Assembly (NCBI GenBank): GCA_002435365.1
Contig: DJMM01000101.1
Coordinates: 1 to 7,058 of the forward strand
Reading direction: 5' to 3'
Source of the DNA: Ignavibacteriales bacterium UBA6490
GTDB taxonomy: Bacteria > Bacteroidota > Ignavibacteria > Ignavibacteriales > Ignavibacteriaceae
Length of the DNA stretch: 7,058 bases
Numbering within the stretch: the first letter of the stretch is position 1; the number at the start of each line of letters is the position of its first letter. Below are positions 1 to 6,506 of this stretch, in pieces. The notes under the pieces are model-generated. The model searched no databases. It was not told where the DNA came from and was given only the letters and a program-made list of their open reading frames with translations. The translations under genes and the position numbers were made by a program.

Positions 1-406
1 CCACAGGATTTGCCGAACGCCGGCAGTAATCCAGAACCTCCGGAAAGCTTGAATACCTGTTTTTTACCACATCCTGCCTGAAAGCCGAAAGCAGATCAGA
101 AAACAGGAAGGCGGTTAGGTTCTTTGACTTTACAGTGCCGTATAAAGTTTCCCAAAAATGAGATTTAAAATTTCCATTCAGCATTTCATTAAATTCCATC
201 TCAAACCGGGCAAGATTTTCAAGCCTGGCCTGCTGAGTAACCTCACCTTCATCCGCCAGATCATCCGCAGTGCGTGCGAACCAGTAAATAATTGCTACAT
301 CTTTCCTTAAATTTTTAGGAATAAGGAAAGAAATAACAGGGAAATTCTCATAATGCTCCCTGGCAAAATCCAATATTTTTGTTGATCTTTCAGCCATTCG
401 AGTCAT
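1..406 (-). CDS. hpnC: Squalene/hydroxysqualene synthase, HpnC-like (partial, N-terminal part)
   Basis: This is the first 135 residues of a trans-isoprenyl diphosphate synthase of the squalene/phytoene synthase family; the 3' part lies beyond the left edge. Seen: an N-terminal stretch AREHYENFPV (about residues 15-24), then YWFARTADDLADEG (41-54), which contains the first Asp-rich DxxxD motif (D48, D52) that binds diphosphate through Mg2+. Next come SDLLSAFRQDV (103-113) and YCRRSANPV (127-135), where the window ends. The DYCRRSANPVG signature and the FARTADDLADEG form are typical of HpnC rather than HpnD or phytoene synthase. In that family HpnC acts with HpnD and HpnE to turn farnesyl diphosphate into squalene for hopanoids. 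The second Asp-rich motif is not visible. Two in-frame ATGs exist, at 406 and 397, neither with a Shine-Dalgarno; I took the longer form. Family assignment is firm; HpnC versus a sister enzyme is likely but not proven from half a protein. Confidence 0.85.
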   Translation of the reverse strand, partial: MTRMAERSTKILDFAREHYENFPVISFLIPKNLRKDVAIIYWFARTADDLADEGEVTQQARLENLARFEMEFNEMLNGNFKSHFWETLYGTVKSKNLTAFLFSDLLSAFRQDVVKNRYSSFPEVLDYCRRSANPV

Positions 407-498
407 CAAAAATCAGAGAATTTAAGCCCTTTTCCGGGCCAGCACAGTGGGAAGATAATCATTGTTAAAATATATCCAATTTTATTCAGATTCTTAAT

Positions 499-529
499 CA
501 AAGAAATTTTATTAGTCAACATAAGCAAA
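499..529 (-). promoter_or_regulatory. Candidate Bacteroidota-type promoter for hpnC
   Basis: Read on the minus strand there is TTTG (529-526), a 19-base spacer, then TTTCTTTG (506-499). The Bacteroidota housekeeping consensus is TTTG, 19-21 bases, then TAnnTTTG, so only one of the defined positions differs. Transcription would begin near base 492 and give a leader of about 85 bases before the hpnC start. Such short motifs arise by chance in AT-rich DNA, so this is tentative. Confidence 0.3.
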
Positions 530-554
530 TTGGGGTTAAAACTCATACCAGGCA

Positions 555-654
555 GTCTGCAGCTTCGGTTTAGGCTGCCCTCAGGCGGCCAAATTTGGCT
601 GGGTAAGCCGAAGGTAAGCGCAGGGTGAGACGTAGGATAGCCGGAGGAACAGAC
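555..654. ncRNA. Candidate structured noncoding RNA or structured repeat of unknown family
   Basis: A GC-rich island in AT-rich noncoding DNA with nested self-complementarity. A closing helix pairs 555-568 with 641-654: five pairs (GTCTG/CAGAC), a 3x3 internal loop, then six pairs (CTTCGG/CCGGAG, one G-U). Inside are hairpin 573-579/584-590 (7 pairs, loop CTCA) and hairpin 594-600/606-612 (7 pairs, one G-U, loop GGGTA). A competing helix pairs 563-572 with 604-613 (10 pairs, one G-U), so two alternative folds are possible. I tried to match it to tmRNA, RNase P RNA, 6S RNA, small SRP RNA, tRNA and common riboswitches without success. Strand cannot be decided; neither side shows a clear U-tract terminator. 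It could equally be a dispersed repeat or a MITE-like remnant. Confidence 0.35.
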
Positions 655-704
655 CAAGACCTCCTCAAAAAAAAGAGAATCCCCGGAAATAACCGGAAAT
701 GTGT

Positions 705-734
705 TTTGAATCCAGAAGCTGCTTTTTACTTTTA
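705..734 (+). promoter_or_regulatory. Weak promoter candidate for prfC
   Basis: TTTG at 705-708 is followed after 18 bases by TACTTTTA at 727-734, one position off the Bacteroidota -7 consensus TAnnTTTG and one base short of the usual spacing. It would give a leader of about 155 bases. A second -7-like box, TATATTTT just upstream of the gene (about 860-868), lacks a -33 partner. Neither is secure. Confidence 0.2.
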
Positions 735-837
735 TTTCTGGTATTAAATAGTTAAATTTAAAGATTATTAATTATTTTAAATTAATTGAACTCAATCTTT
801 AGTAATAAAAACCGGATTAAATTCCTTTACAAGCTGA

Positions 838-852
838 ACCTGTAGCACAGGT
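838..852 (+). promoter_or_regulatory. Short perfect inverted repeat upstream of prfC
   Basis: ACCTGT, loop AGC, ACAGGT: six perfect pairs around three bases, ending 44 bases before the prfC start codon. As RNA it would be a small leader hairpin; as DNA it is a 15-base dyad that could be a protein-binding site. No U-tract follows, so it is not a terminator. Function unknown. Confidence 0.3.
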
Positions 853-896
853 CCCTTCTATATTTTTACTGTTCCAACATTTATCCGAAAATTATA

Positions 897-2498
897 ATGA
901 GCTTATTCAAAGAAATTAATAAAAGACGCACGTTTGCAATTATCTCTCATCCTGATGCAGGAAAGACAACTCTTACAGAGAAGTTTCTCCTTTACGGCGG
1001 AGCATTGCAGCTCGCAGGCTCGGTGCGTGCCAGGAAAAACCAGCGAAGTGCCACAAGCGACTGGATGGAACTCGAAAAAAAGAGGGGCATTTCAATCAGT
1101 TCAACGGTCCTTCAGTTCGATTATAATGATTTCAAAATAAATTTGCTGGATACGCCCGGTCACCAGGATTTTTCAGAGGATACCTACAGGGTTCTGACCG
1201 CAGTTGATGCGGCGGTAATGGTTATCGATGCGGCAAAAGGGATCGAATCCCAGACCAGGAAACTTTTTGAAGTATGCCGTAAACGGTCGATTCCGATCTT
1301 TACTTTTGTGAACAAACTTGACCGGCCATCCAAAGATCCGATCAGTATTCTTGATGAAATTGAAAGTGTGCTTAACATAGGGGCCTACCCTATGAATTTT
1401 CCTTTAGGTACAGGATTTGATTTTAAGGGAGTATACGACAGGCTGAACAGCCAGATCCATCTTTTTGAAAAAACTTCCGGCGGAAGCTATATTGCCCCGG
1501 TTACAATACACTCAATTACCGATCCATTCGTTCAGGGAAAGCTCGGTCAGGAGGTATTTTCAAAAACTGTTGAAGAACTTGAGATACTTGATACCGCAGG
1601 TGAAAAATTTGACATCCTGAAAATCGCTGAAGGAAAGCTTACCCCGGTATTTTTCGGCAGCGCAATGAACAATTTTGGAGTTCAGCTTCTGCTGGACGGC
1701 TTTTTAAATTATGCGGTACCGCCTGTTCCGCGTAAAAGTTCTGCGGGTATAATTGAACCGGAGCATCCTGCCTTCTCAGGATTTATCTTTAAGATTCAGG
1801 CTAACATGGATCCAAAGCACAGGGACCGGATTGCATTTATGCGCATTTGTTCCGGTAAGTTTAACAGGGATATGCAGGCCGTGCATGCTTCTTCAGGAAA
1901 GAAAATTCGCTTGTCCAATTCCCAGAAAATGTTTGGACAGGAAAGGGAAACAATCGATGAAGCGTTCCCGGGTGATATAGTAGGTTTCGTGGGGAATTCC
2001 ATGTTTGGGATTGGCGATACTATAACCGAGGATCCGCAGATTATCTATAAAGAAATTCCGAGATTTGCTCCTGAACATTTTGTTATGCTGCATAATCCGC
2101 ATCCCGGGAACTATAAAAAATTCCGTGATGGACTCGGGCAGCTTCTGCAGGAGGGGGTAATACAGGCATTCTATCTTAAAAACTCCTATCAAAACGTTCC
2201 GGTACTCGGTGCTGTAGGACCGCTTCAGTTTGAAGTAGTGCAGTACAGGCTGCAGGACGAATACGGAGCTGAATCGAGAATGGAACAGACTAACTGGAAA
2301 GTTCTGAGATGGATCGATGAAGAGATTTATGAAAAAAGCAGCGGGGATATTCTGCTTCCTGCCGGAGCGGCATGGGCATCCGACAGCGATAAGCGCCCTT
2401 GCATTTTATTCACAAGCGAGTGGTCGCTTAATTATTTTTATGAAAAGAATAAGATTGAACTAAACGATGTACCGCCTTTTAAAAGCGGATTGAATTAG
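897..2498 (+). CDS. prfC: Peptide chain release factor 3 (RF3)
   Basis: A 533-residue translational GTPase, full length for RF3 (the E. coli protein is about 529). It acts on the ribosome after peptide release, using GTP to eject RF1 or RF2. Seen: G1 loop HPDAGKTT (residues 18-25), switch I/G2 RGISISS (63-69), G3 DTPGH (85-89), G4 NKLD (139-142) and G5 GSA (254-256). The beta-barrel domain 2 follows at about 290-385, then the RF3-specific C-terminal domain with PVLGAVGPLQFEVVQYRL (435-452). The insert pattern and C-terminus separate it from EF-G and TypA. The ATG at 897 fits the family start, MSLFKEINKRRTFAIISHPD; no Shine-Dalgarno precedes it. It is the only plus-strand gene here, and its stop lies 5 bases from that of the convergent PHP gene, with no terminator between them. 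Product assignment is very secure. Confidence 0.97.
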   Translation: MSLFKEINKRRTFAIISHPDAGKTTLTEKFLLYGGALQLAGSVRARKNQRSATSDWMELEKKRGISISSTVLQFDYNDFKINLLDTPGHQDFSEDTYRVLTAVDAAVMVIDAAKGIESQTRKLFEVCRKRSIPIFTFVNKLDRPSKDPISILDEIESVLNIGAYPMNFPLGTGFDFKGVYDRLNSQIHLFEKTSGGSYIAPVTIHSITDPFVQGKLGQEVFSKTVEELEILDTAGEKFDILKIAEGKLTPVFFGSAMNNFGVQLLLDGFLNYAVPPVPRKSSAGIIEPEHPAFSGFIFKIQANMDPKHRDRIAFMRICSGKFNRDMQAVHASSGKKIRLSNSQKMFGQERETIDEAFPGDIVGFVGNSMFGIGDTITEDPQIIYKEIPRFAPEHFVMLHNPHPGNYKKFRDGLGQLLQEGVIQAFYLKNSYQNVPVLGAVGPLQFEVVQYRLQDEYGAESRMEQTNWKVLRWIDEEIYEKSSGDILLPAGAAWASDSDKRPCILFTSEWSLNYFYEKNKIELNDVPPFKSGLN

Positions 2499-2503
2499 AG
2501 GAA

Positions 2504-3544
2504 TTATACCCCAAACCTTATATGGTTTGAATAGATCCATGCTTTCCCTGAATGATAGATCTCTACTCTGTAAACACCTTTTTGTTTAATAATAAATTCA
2601 GCTTCATTATTTTCAACACTGTCAACCAGTTTTCCGTTGCCGATAAGCCTGATCTCCCCTTTCAGGGAAGGCAGAAGAACCTTTAACTTTATCTTTTCCA
2701 TGTTCGGAACTCTTTCCCCCATATTGTAAATCTTTTTAGCGGTTTGTGCAAAAAACCGGAATCCTTTTGAATCGGCATGGTAGTCATTTGCAAAGAAGCA
2801 TCTGCCGCATTCAAATGCCCGGTACAAATTTCTTTTTGAAGCTGCAAAATTCTTTGATGGTTTAAGCTCTTCATTCATAAGCACATGTGTGCGGATCGAT
2901 TTAAATAAAACTTTATAGGGAAAGATCTCAACTTCAAGAAATCCGAGCAGATTGTGTTTATGGGCATGTGCATCGATCCCGCCGATTCCGACTACCCTTC
3001 TTTTCAGATTCAGCTTATCCCATATTTCAAGTGTATCAGTCTGCGGAGCGACAATTGTTTTAAGGGGGTGAAGGAAAGCCTGATACTTGTTTTGCTCCGT
3101 CAGGTTTTCCATCCATTCAGACATATGATTCCAGACCTCGATGCCCGTGAAATCTTCCGATTCCCATTCTGTCCATGGATATCCGGGATGTTCTTTTAAA
3201 TGAGTACGCCGTTCATGGGGATGCGCAATAAAACCTATTCCACCGGCATCCTTAACTTTTTTAACGTATGTCTTCGCACTCAATCTTGTTGAATAGGTTT
3301 CATCAATCCCAAAAGCAAGGTAATGGTTTTTATTGTCCCGGTCGTTCATTTCACAGCCGACCAGAAATAAAGTTTTTCCATACCAGCCTTCATATCCTTC
3401 TTTCAGTGCCCGCAAAGTATTATGGTCGGTAAGGATCAGAAAGTCGAGACCGGCTTCCCCGGCCAGGGCAGCAATATCTTTTGCTTCTCCTGAGCCGTCA
3501 GAGAACACAGAATGTACATGCAAGGCGCCTATATATTCGTACAT
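2504..3544 (-). CDS. PHP-domain metallohydrolase (CehA/McbA-like)
   Basis: A 346-residue, probably cytoplasmic protein with no signal peptide or membrane segment. The N-terminal 200 residues form a PHP (polymerase and histidinol phosphatase) domain with every expected metal-ligand motif: HVHS (H9, H11), SDG (D16), TDHN (D40, H41), E65, H74, AHPHE (H108, H110) and GIDAHAH (D191, H193). This indicates an active di- or trinuclear metal centre that hydrolyses a phosphoester or related bond; the substrate cannot be read from the sequence. Residues about 285-346 look like a small beta-rich domain ending in WIYSNHIRFGV, an ending common in this subfamily. The HVHSVFSDGSG form fits CehA/McbA-like proteins better than the TrpH/RNase AM group. 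It lies 60 bases downstream of the metal ATPase on the same strand, and joint transcription is possible. The ATG at 3544 is the first in frame and immediately precedes the PHP fold. Confidence 0.85.
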   Translation of the reverse strand: MYEYIGALHVHSVFSDGSGEAKDIAALAGEAGLDFLILTDHNTLRALKEGYEGWYGKTLFLVGCEMNDRDNKNHYLAFGIDETYSTRLSAKTYVKKVKDAGGIGFIAHPHERRTHLKEHPGYPWTEWESEDFTGIEVWNHMSEWMENLTEQNKYQAFLHPLKTIVAPQTDTLEIWDKLNLKRRVVGIGGIDAHAHKHNLLGFLEVEIFPYKVLFKSIRTHVLMNEELKPSKNFAASKRNLYRAFECGRCFFANDYHADSKGFRFFAQTAKKIYNMGERVPNMEKIKLKVLLPSLKGEIRLIGNGKLVDSVENNEAEFIIKQKGVYRVEIYHSGKAWIYSNHIRFGV

Positions 3545-3604
3545 AATTCCATATAATTATTTGATTAAAGTTAGAATAATTCCGGATTAAAGAAAACGGC
3601 TTAA

Positions 3605-5677
3605 TCAATTCCTGAATGATCTGGAGGCATTTAAAATGGCAATAAGAGCAACACCCATATCCCCAAAGACCGCCTCCCACATGGTAGCAATACCCATTCC
3701 GCCGAGAATAATAAAAATAAGTTTAATGCTGATTGTAAAAAAGATATTCTGCCAGACGATCAGTCTGGTTTTATCAGCAATATTCAGCGCTTCTATAATT
3801 TTGTACGGGTCATCCTCCATAATAACAATATCAGCGGCCTCAACCGCTGCATCGGAACCCAGTCCCCCCATGGCAAAACCGATATCAGATCTGGCAATTA
3901 CCGGAGCATCATTTATCCCATCCCCGGCAAATGCTGTTTTACCGGCGGCATTTTCACTCATAATCTTTTCAAGATAGACAACCTTATCCTCCGGCAGAAG
4001 GCCGGAGTAATATTCATCAATATTCAGTTTTTGTGAGATTACAGCGGCTGATGATTTAATATCGCCTGTCAACATTATTTTTTTAATTCCCCGGCTATCC
4101 AGTTCGCGGATTGTATCCAGGGCCCGAACTTTTATTTCATCAGAAATTACCAGATATCCGGCATAAACTTTATTAATTGCTACATGAACCAGGGTGCTTC
4201 CGGTAATTGCATCATCAAAAAATATATTCTTTTCTTTAAGGAGGGTTTCATTGCCTGCAAGCACTTTCTGTCCGCCTACAATTGCTTCAATACCTTTCCC
4301 GGGTATTTCCCTGAAGTCTGAAATTTTAGTCTGGTCTATATTTTCCGGAAATGATCGCACTACGGACTGTGCAATCGGATGAGCCGACAACAATTCCGCA
4401 TGGGCTGCATATTTTAACAACTCTTCCCGGTCAAAACCATTTGCCGGTATAACCTCAGTAACCTTAAATACTCCTTTCGTGAGAGTGCCTGTTTTATCGA
4501 ACACCACAGTTTTTATTTCAGTCAGTGCATCTAAAAATCCCGAGCCTTTAATCAGTATCCCTTTCCTGGATGCACCTCCAATCCCACCAAAATATCCGAG
4601 CGGTATACTTATTACAAGTGCGCAGGGGCATGAAACAACAAGCATTACCAGTGCCCTGTAAATCCATTCCTGCAGTGATTGCCCGGTAAAAATAAGGGGC
4701 GGCAGAAAAGCTGCAAGGATCGCCAGTGAAACAACAACCGGAGTATAGTAATAAGCAAACCTTGATATAAATCTTTCCGGTACAGCTTTCTTCTTTGATG
4801 CGCCCTCGACCAGGTCTATAATTTTGCTGAAAGAAGATTCGGAAAAATTACGGGTAACCTGTATAGTTAATGAACCGCTCTGGTTTATCATGCCAGATAA
4901 AATTTCTTCCCCTTCCTTAATCTTTCTGGGTACTGATTCACCTGTCAGCATGAATGTATCCACATAGGAACTTCCCTTCTGCACCCATCCGTCAAGCGGA
5001 ACCTTTTCACCCGGTTTGATTATTATAAGATCATTTACCTTTACCTCTTCAGGCAACACTTTAAGCACATCGCTTCCAACTATAAGGTTTGCAAAATCGG
5101 GACGATAGGACAATAATTTCTTGATGGATCTCCTGTTTCTCTGCACTGCCGTTCCCTGAAGATATTCTCCCACATTGTAGAAAAGCATCACTGTAACAGC
5201 CTCAGGAATCTGGTTTATGGCAATGGCTCCGGCGGTGGCTATAGTCATAAGAAAATGCTCGTCAAATATTTTTCCTTTAAGGATATTCCTGAAGGCTTTG
5301 CTTAGTACACTCCATCCGCTGATAAAATAGGCGGCCAGATAAATTACAGTGTCAGCTCCTCCGAAAAACTGTTCATTGAGCCGGGCTTCAAATAATAGTC
5401 CGGTAACCAGCAAAACAACGACTGTAATAATCTGGATTATTTCCCTGCGAAAATTTTTATCAACTTCAACCGGTTCCGGATTAATTTTCTCAATTTCGGC
5501 AGCAGGTTCAATATTCCTGATAAGTCCCCTTAGTTTATTTATGTCGGTCATATCTGTTTCGAGGATCGAGTTCAGCGGATCGATATGGATATTATCTATT
5601 TCGCTCCTTTTCCCAAGCTCAATCTCCAGTTTATTTGCGCAGGCCGCACAATCGATATTTTTAATTCTATATTTCAC
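3605..5677 (-). CDS. zntA: Zn2+/Cd2+/Pb2+-exporting P1B-2-type ATPase
   Basis: A 690-residue inner-membrane heavy-metal pump that expels divalent soft metals using ATP. In order: one N-terminal heavy-metal-associated domain with DCAAC (C10, C13), the Asp-Cys form seen in Zn/Cd/Pb rather than Cu pumps. Membrane segments follow at about 80-96 and 108-130, with further ones before 175. Then actuator motif TGES (245-248), the CPC metal site in the membrane (350-352), phosphorylation motif DKTGT (D394), the SAHP motif that helps bind ATP (H433, P434), TGD (537-539) and hinge GDGINDAP (585-592). The last helices carry N644, K652 and DMG (673-675), matching the N-x7-K and DxG signature of subgroup P1B-2. 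The start is GTG at 5677: the domain begins at once, a stop lies upstream in frame, and the next ATG (residue 43) would remove the metal-binding domain. No MerR- or ArsR-type regulator is adjacent. CadA is an equivalent name. Confidence 0.93.
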   Translation of the reverse strand: MKYRIKNIDCAACANKLEIELGKRSEIDNIHIDPLNSILETDMTDINKLRGLIRNIEPAAEIEKINPEPVEVDKNFRREIIQIITVVVLLVTGLLFEARLNEQFFGGADTVIYLAAYFISGWSVLSKAFRNILKGKIFDEHFLMTIATAGAIAINQIPEAVTVMLFYNVGEYLQGTAVQRNRRSIKKLLSYRPDFANLIVGSDVLKVLPEEVKVNDLIIIKPGEKVPLDGWVQKGSSYVDTFMLTGESVPRKIKEGEEILSGMINQSGSLTIQVTRNFSESSFSKIIDLVEGASKKKAVPERFISRFAYYYTPVVVSLAILAAFLPPLIFTGQSLQEWIYRALVMLVVSCPCALVISIPLGYFGGIGGASRKGILIKGSGFLDALTEIKTVVFDKTGTLTKGVFKVTEVIPANGFDREELLKYAAHAELLSAHPIAQSVVRSFPENIDQTKISDFREIPGKGIEAIVGGQKVLAGNETLLKEKNIFFDDAITGSTLVHVAINKVYAGYLVISDEIKVRALDTIRELDSRGIKKIMLTGDIKSSAAVISQKLNIDEYYSGLLPEDKVVYLEKIMSENAAGKTAFAGDGINDAPVIARSDIGFAMGGLGSDAAVEAADIVIMEDDPYKIIEALNIADKTRLIVWQNIFFTISIKLIFIILGGMGIATMWEAVFGDMGVALIAILNASRSFRN

Positions 5678-5785
5678 AATCAGCAGATTATTTTCATGTT
5701 TTAATAATTAATTTAACAAATAAGAATTGAATGAAACGTGCTTTATTTTAATTACAGGGAAGAATCTGCAGCGGAATTATGGAGC

Positions 5786-5805
5786 AGGGTGTTACAGAAC
5801 ACCCT
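5786..5805 (-). terminator. Hairpin between the lipoprotein and ATPase genes; weak terminator candidate
   Basis: A perfect 8-bp inverted repeat, AGGGTGTT / AACACCCT, around the 4-base loop ACAG. It starts 26 bases past the lipoprotein stop codon and about 110 bases before the ATPase start, both on the minus strand. No U-tract follows in the direction of transcription, so it is not a standard intrinsic terminator. It may stabilise the upstream mRNA end, terminate weakly, or be a regulatory dyad. The hairpin itself is certain; its role is not. Confidence 0.45.
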
Positions 5806-5831
5806 ATGCAATAAGATCCTGAAGCTGATAA

Positions 5832-6494
5832 TTAAAATATTTCCGGCTCCATGCGACGGGCACCCATATATGTTTTGGAATAGTAAGCATGATCAAGTGA
5901 AGACACTATTACCCCATGTTTGGAGCTTGCGTGTGCAAAAAGATTATCCCCGATATAAATTCCAACGTGTCCCGGTTTAACTCTTCTGCGTGTATTGAAG
6001 AAAACGAGATCGCCGAATTTAAGTTCAGTTTTATCTACTGACAGTCCCTGCTTAAATTGTTCTCTTGCTGAACGGAAAAGATTATAAGAAACTGCATTAT
6101 TGAATACAGTTTGAGTAAATGCCGAGCAGTCTATCCCGTTTTTGGAATTTCCACCGAACTTATAAGGAGTATTAAGGTACTTTATAATTTCCATCAGGGT
6201 TTTTTCCTTGGCAGTGCTGTGTTCGATGGTAATATTTTCATTTTTCTGATCGCTGAAACGGGTCATAACTTCCGTTATATCGATGGCATCATCTTCAGGG
6301 GAAGGTTCAATTTCCTCACCAGGATCCTCAGGCAGCTCACCGGTATAGGATGTATCCGGTTCAGCTGATTGTGAATACCGCAGGCTAAAATCTTTTTCCG
6401 GAGTTTTATCCCTCTGTGTATACCTGCTGGAAGTTGCCGAGCATCCTGTAAGCAGGATACTGCAGATTATTAAGAATGAAAATATATTATTCAT
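5832..6494 (-). CDS. NlpC/P60-family cell-wall endopeptidase lipoprotein
   Basis: A 220-residue predicted lipoprotein. The N-terminus MNNIFSFLIICSILLTGC is a type II signal peptide with lipobox LTGC, so C18 would be lipidated and the protein held in the envelope. Residues about 19-95 form a low-complexity, acidic linker rich in Pro, Glu, Asp and Ser. Residues about 97-216 form an NlpC/P60 domain with catalytic Cys in GIDCSAF (C123), His in PGHVGIYIG (H176) and the third polar residue in FAHASS (H188). This fold cleaves gamma-D-glutamyl-diaminopimelate or similar bonds in peptidoglycan stem peptides, as in E. coli MepS (Spr). All catalytic residues are present, so it should be active. The exact bond, and whether it serves growth or remodelling, cannot be told. 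The gene begins 12 bases after the sigma-factor stop and is probably co-transcribed with it. The ATG at 6494 is fixed by the signal peptide; no strong Shine-Dalgarno is seen. Confidence 0.92.
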   Translation of the reverse strand: MNNIFSFLIICSILLTGCSATSSRYTQRDKTPEKDFSLRYSQSAEPDTSYTGELPEDPGEEIEPSPEDDAIDITEVMTRFSDQKNENITIEHSTAKEKTLMEIIKYLNTPYKFGGNSKNGIDCSAFTQTVFNNAVSYNLFRSAREQFKQGLSVDKTELKFGDLVFFNTRRRVKPGHVGIYIGDNLFAHASSKHGVIVSSLDHAYYSKTYMGARRMEPEIF

Positions 6495-6506
6495 AAGTTA
6501 TTTCTT

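Larger units (their letters stand above)
407..896. other. Divergent intergenic region (hpnC / prfC)
   Basis: These 490 bases separate two divergently transcribed genes. I see four parts. The hpnC-proximal leader (407-545) is AT-rich, with a short GCCC/GGGC hairpin at 426-439. A GC-rich structured island follows at about 545-664 (roughly 59% G+C over 551-660). An A8 run sits at 667-674. From about 700 to 896 there is a strongly AT-rich tract (8 of 60 bases are G or C at 721-780) leading into prfC. An open frame exists on the minus strand at 406-657, but its composition is unlike a protein and it crosses the structured island, so I do not call it a gene. Confidence 0.7.

Noticed and set aside
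406..657. An 83-codon minus-strand open frame whose stop overlaps the hpnC start.
   Set aside because: Its N-terminal half is the GC-rich structured island and its C-terminal half AT-rich spacer. The composition changes abruptly, no domain is recognisable, and no ribosome site precedes it. Treated as chance.
631..664. Resemblance to the conserved small SRP RNA core (CCGGAGGAACAG against CCGGAAGGAAGCAG).
   Set aside because: The bases that would flank the GGAA-type tetraloop cannot pair here, and the long rod-like helix expected on both sides is absent.
545..664. The island as tmRNA, RNase P RNA, 6S RNA or a TPP/cobalamin riboswitch.
   Set aside because: None of the hallmark conserved segments of these families is present in the right order on either strand.
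3543..3606. Direct repeats ATAATTCC (3543, 3576) and GATTAAAG (3563, 3585), and an inverted pair GATTAA/TTAATC (3585-3590, 3601-3606) between the ATPase and PHP genes.
   Set aside because: Short AT-rich words in a 60-base spacer are expected by chance; the stem is weak, overlaps the ATPase stop and has no U-tract.
5738..5980. An 80-codon plus-strand frame crossing the spacer and the end of the lipoprotein gene.
   Set aside because: It is mostly antisense to the NlpC/P60 domain, includes the hairpin, and shows no domain or start signal.
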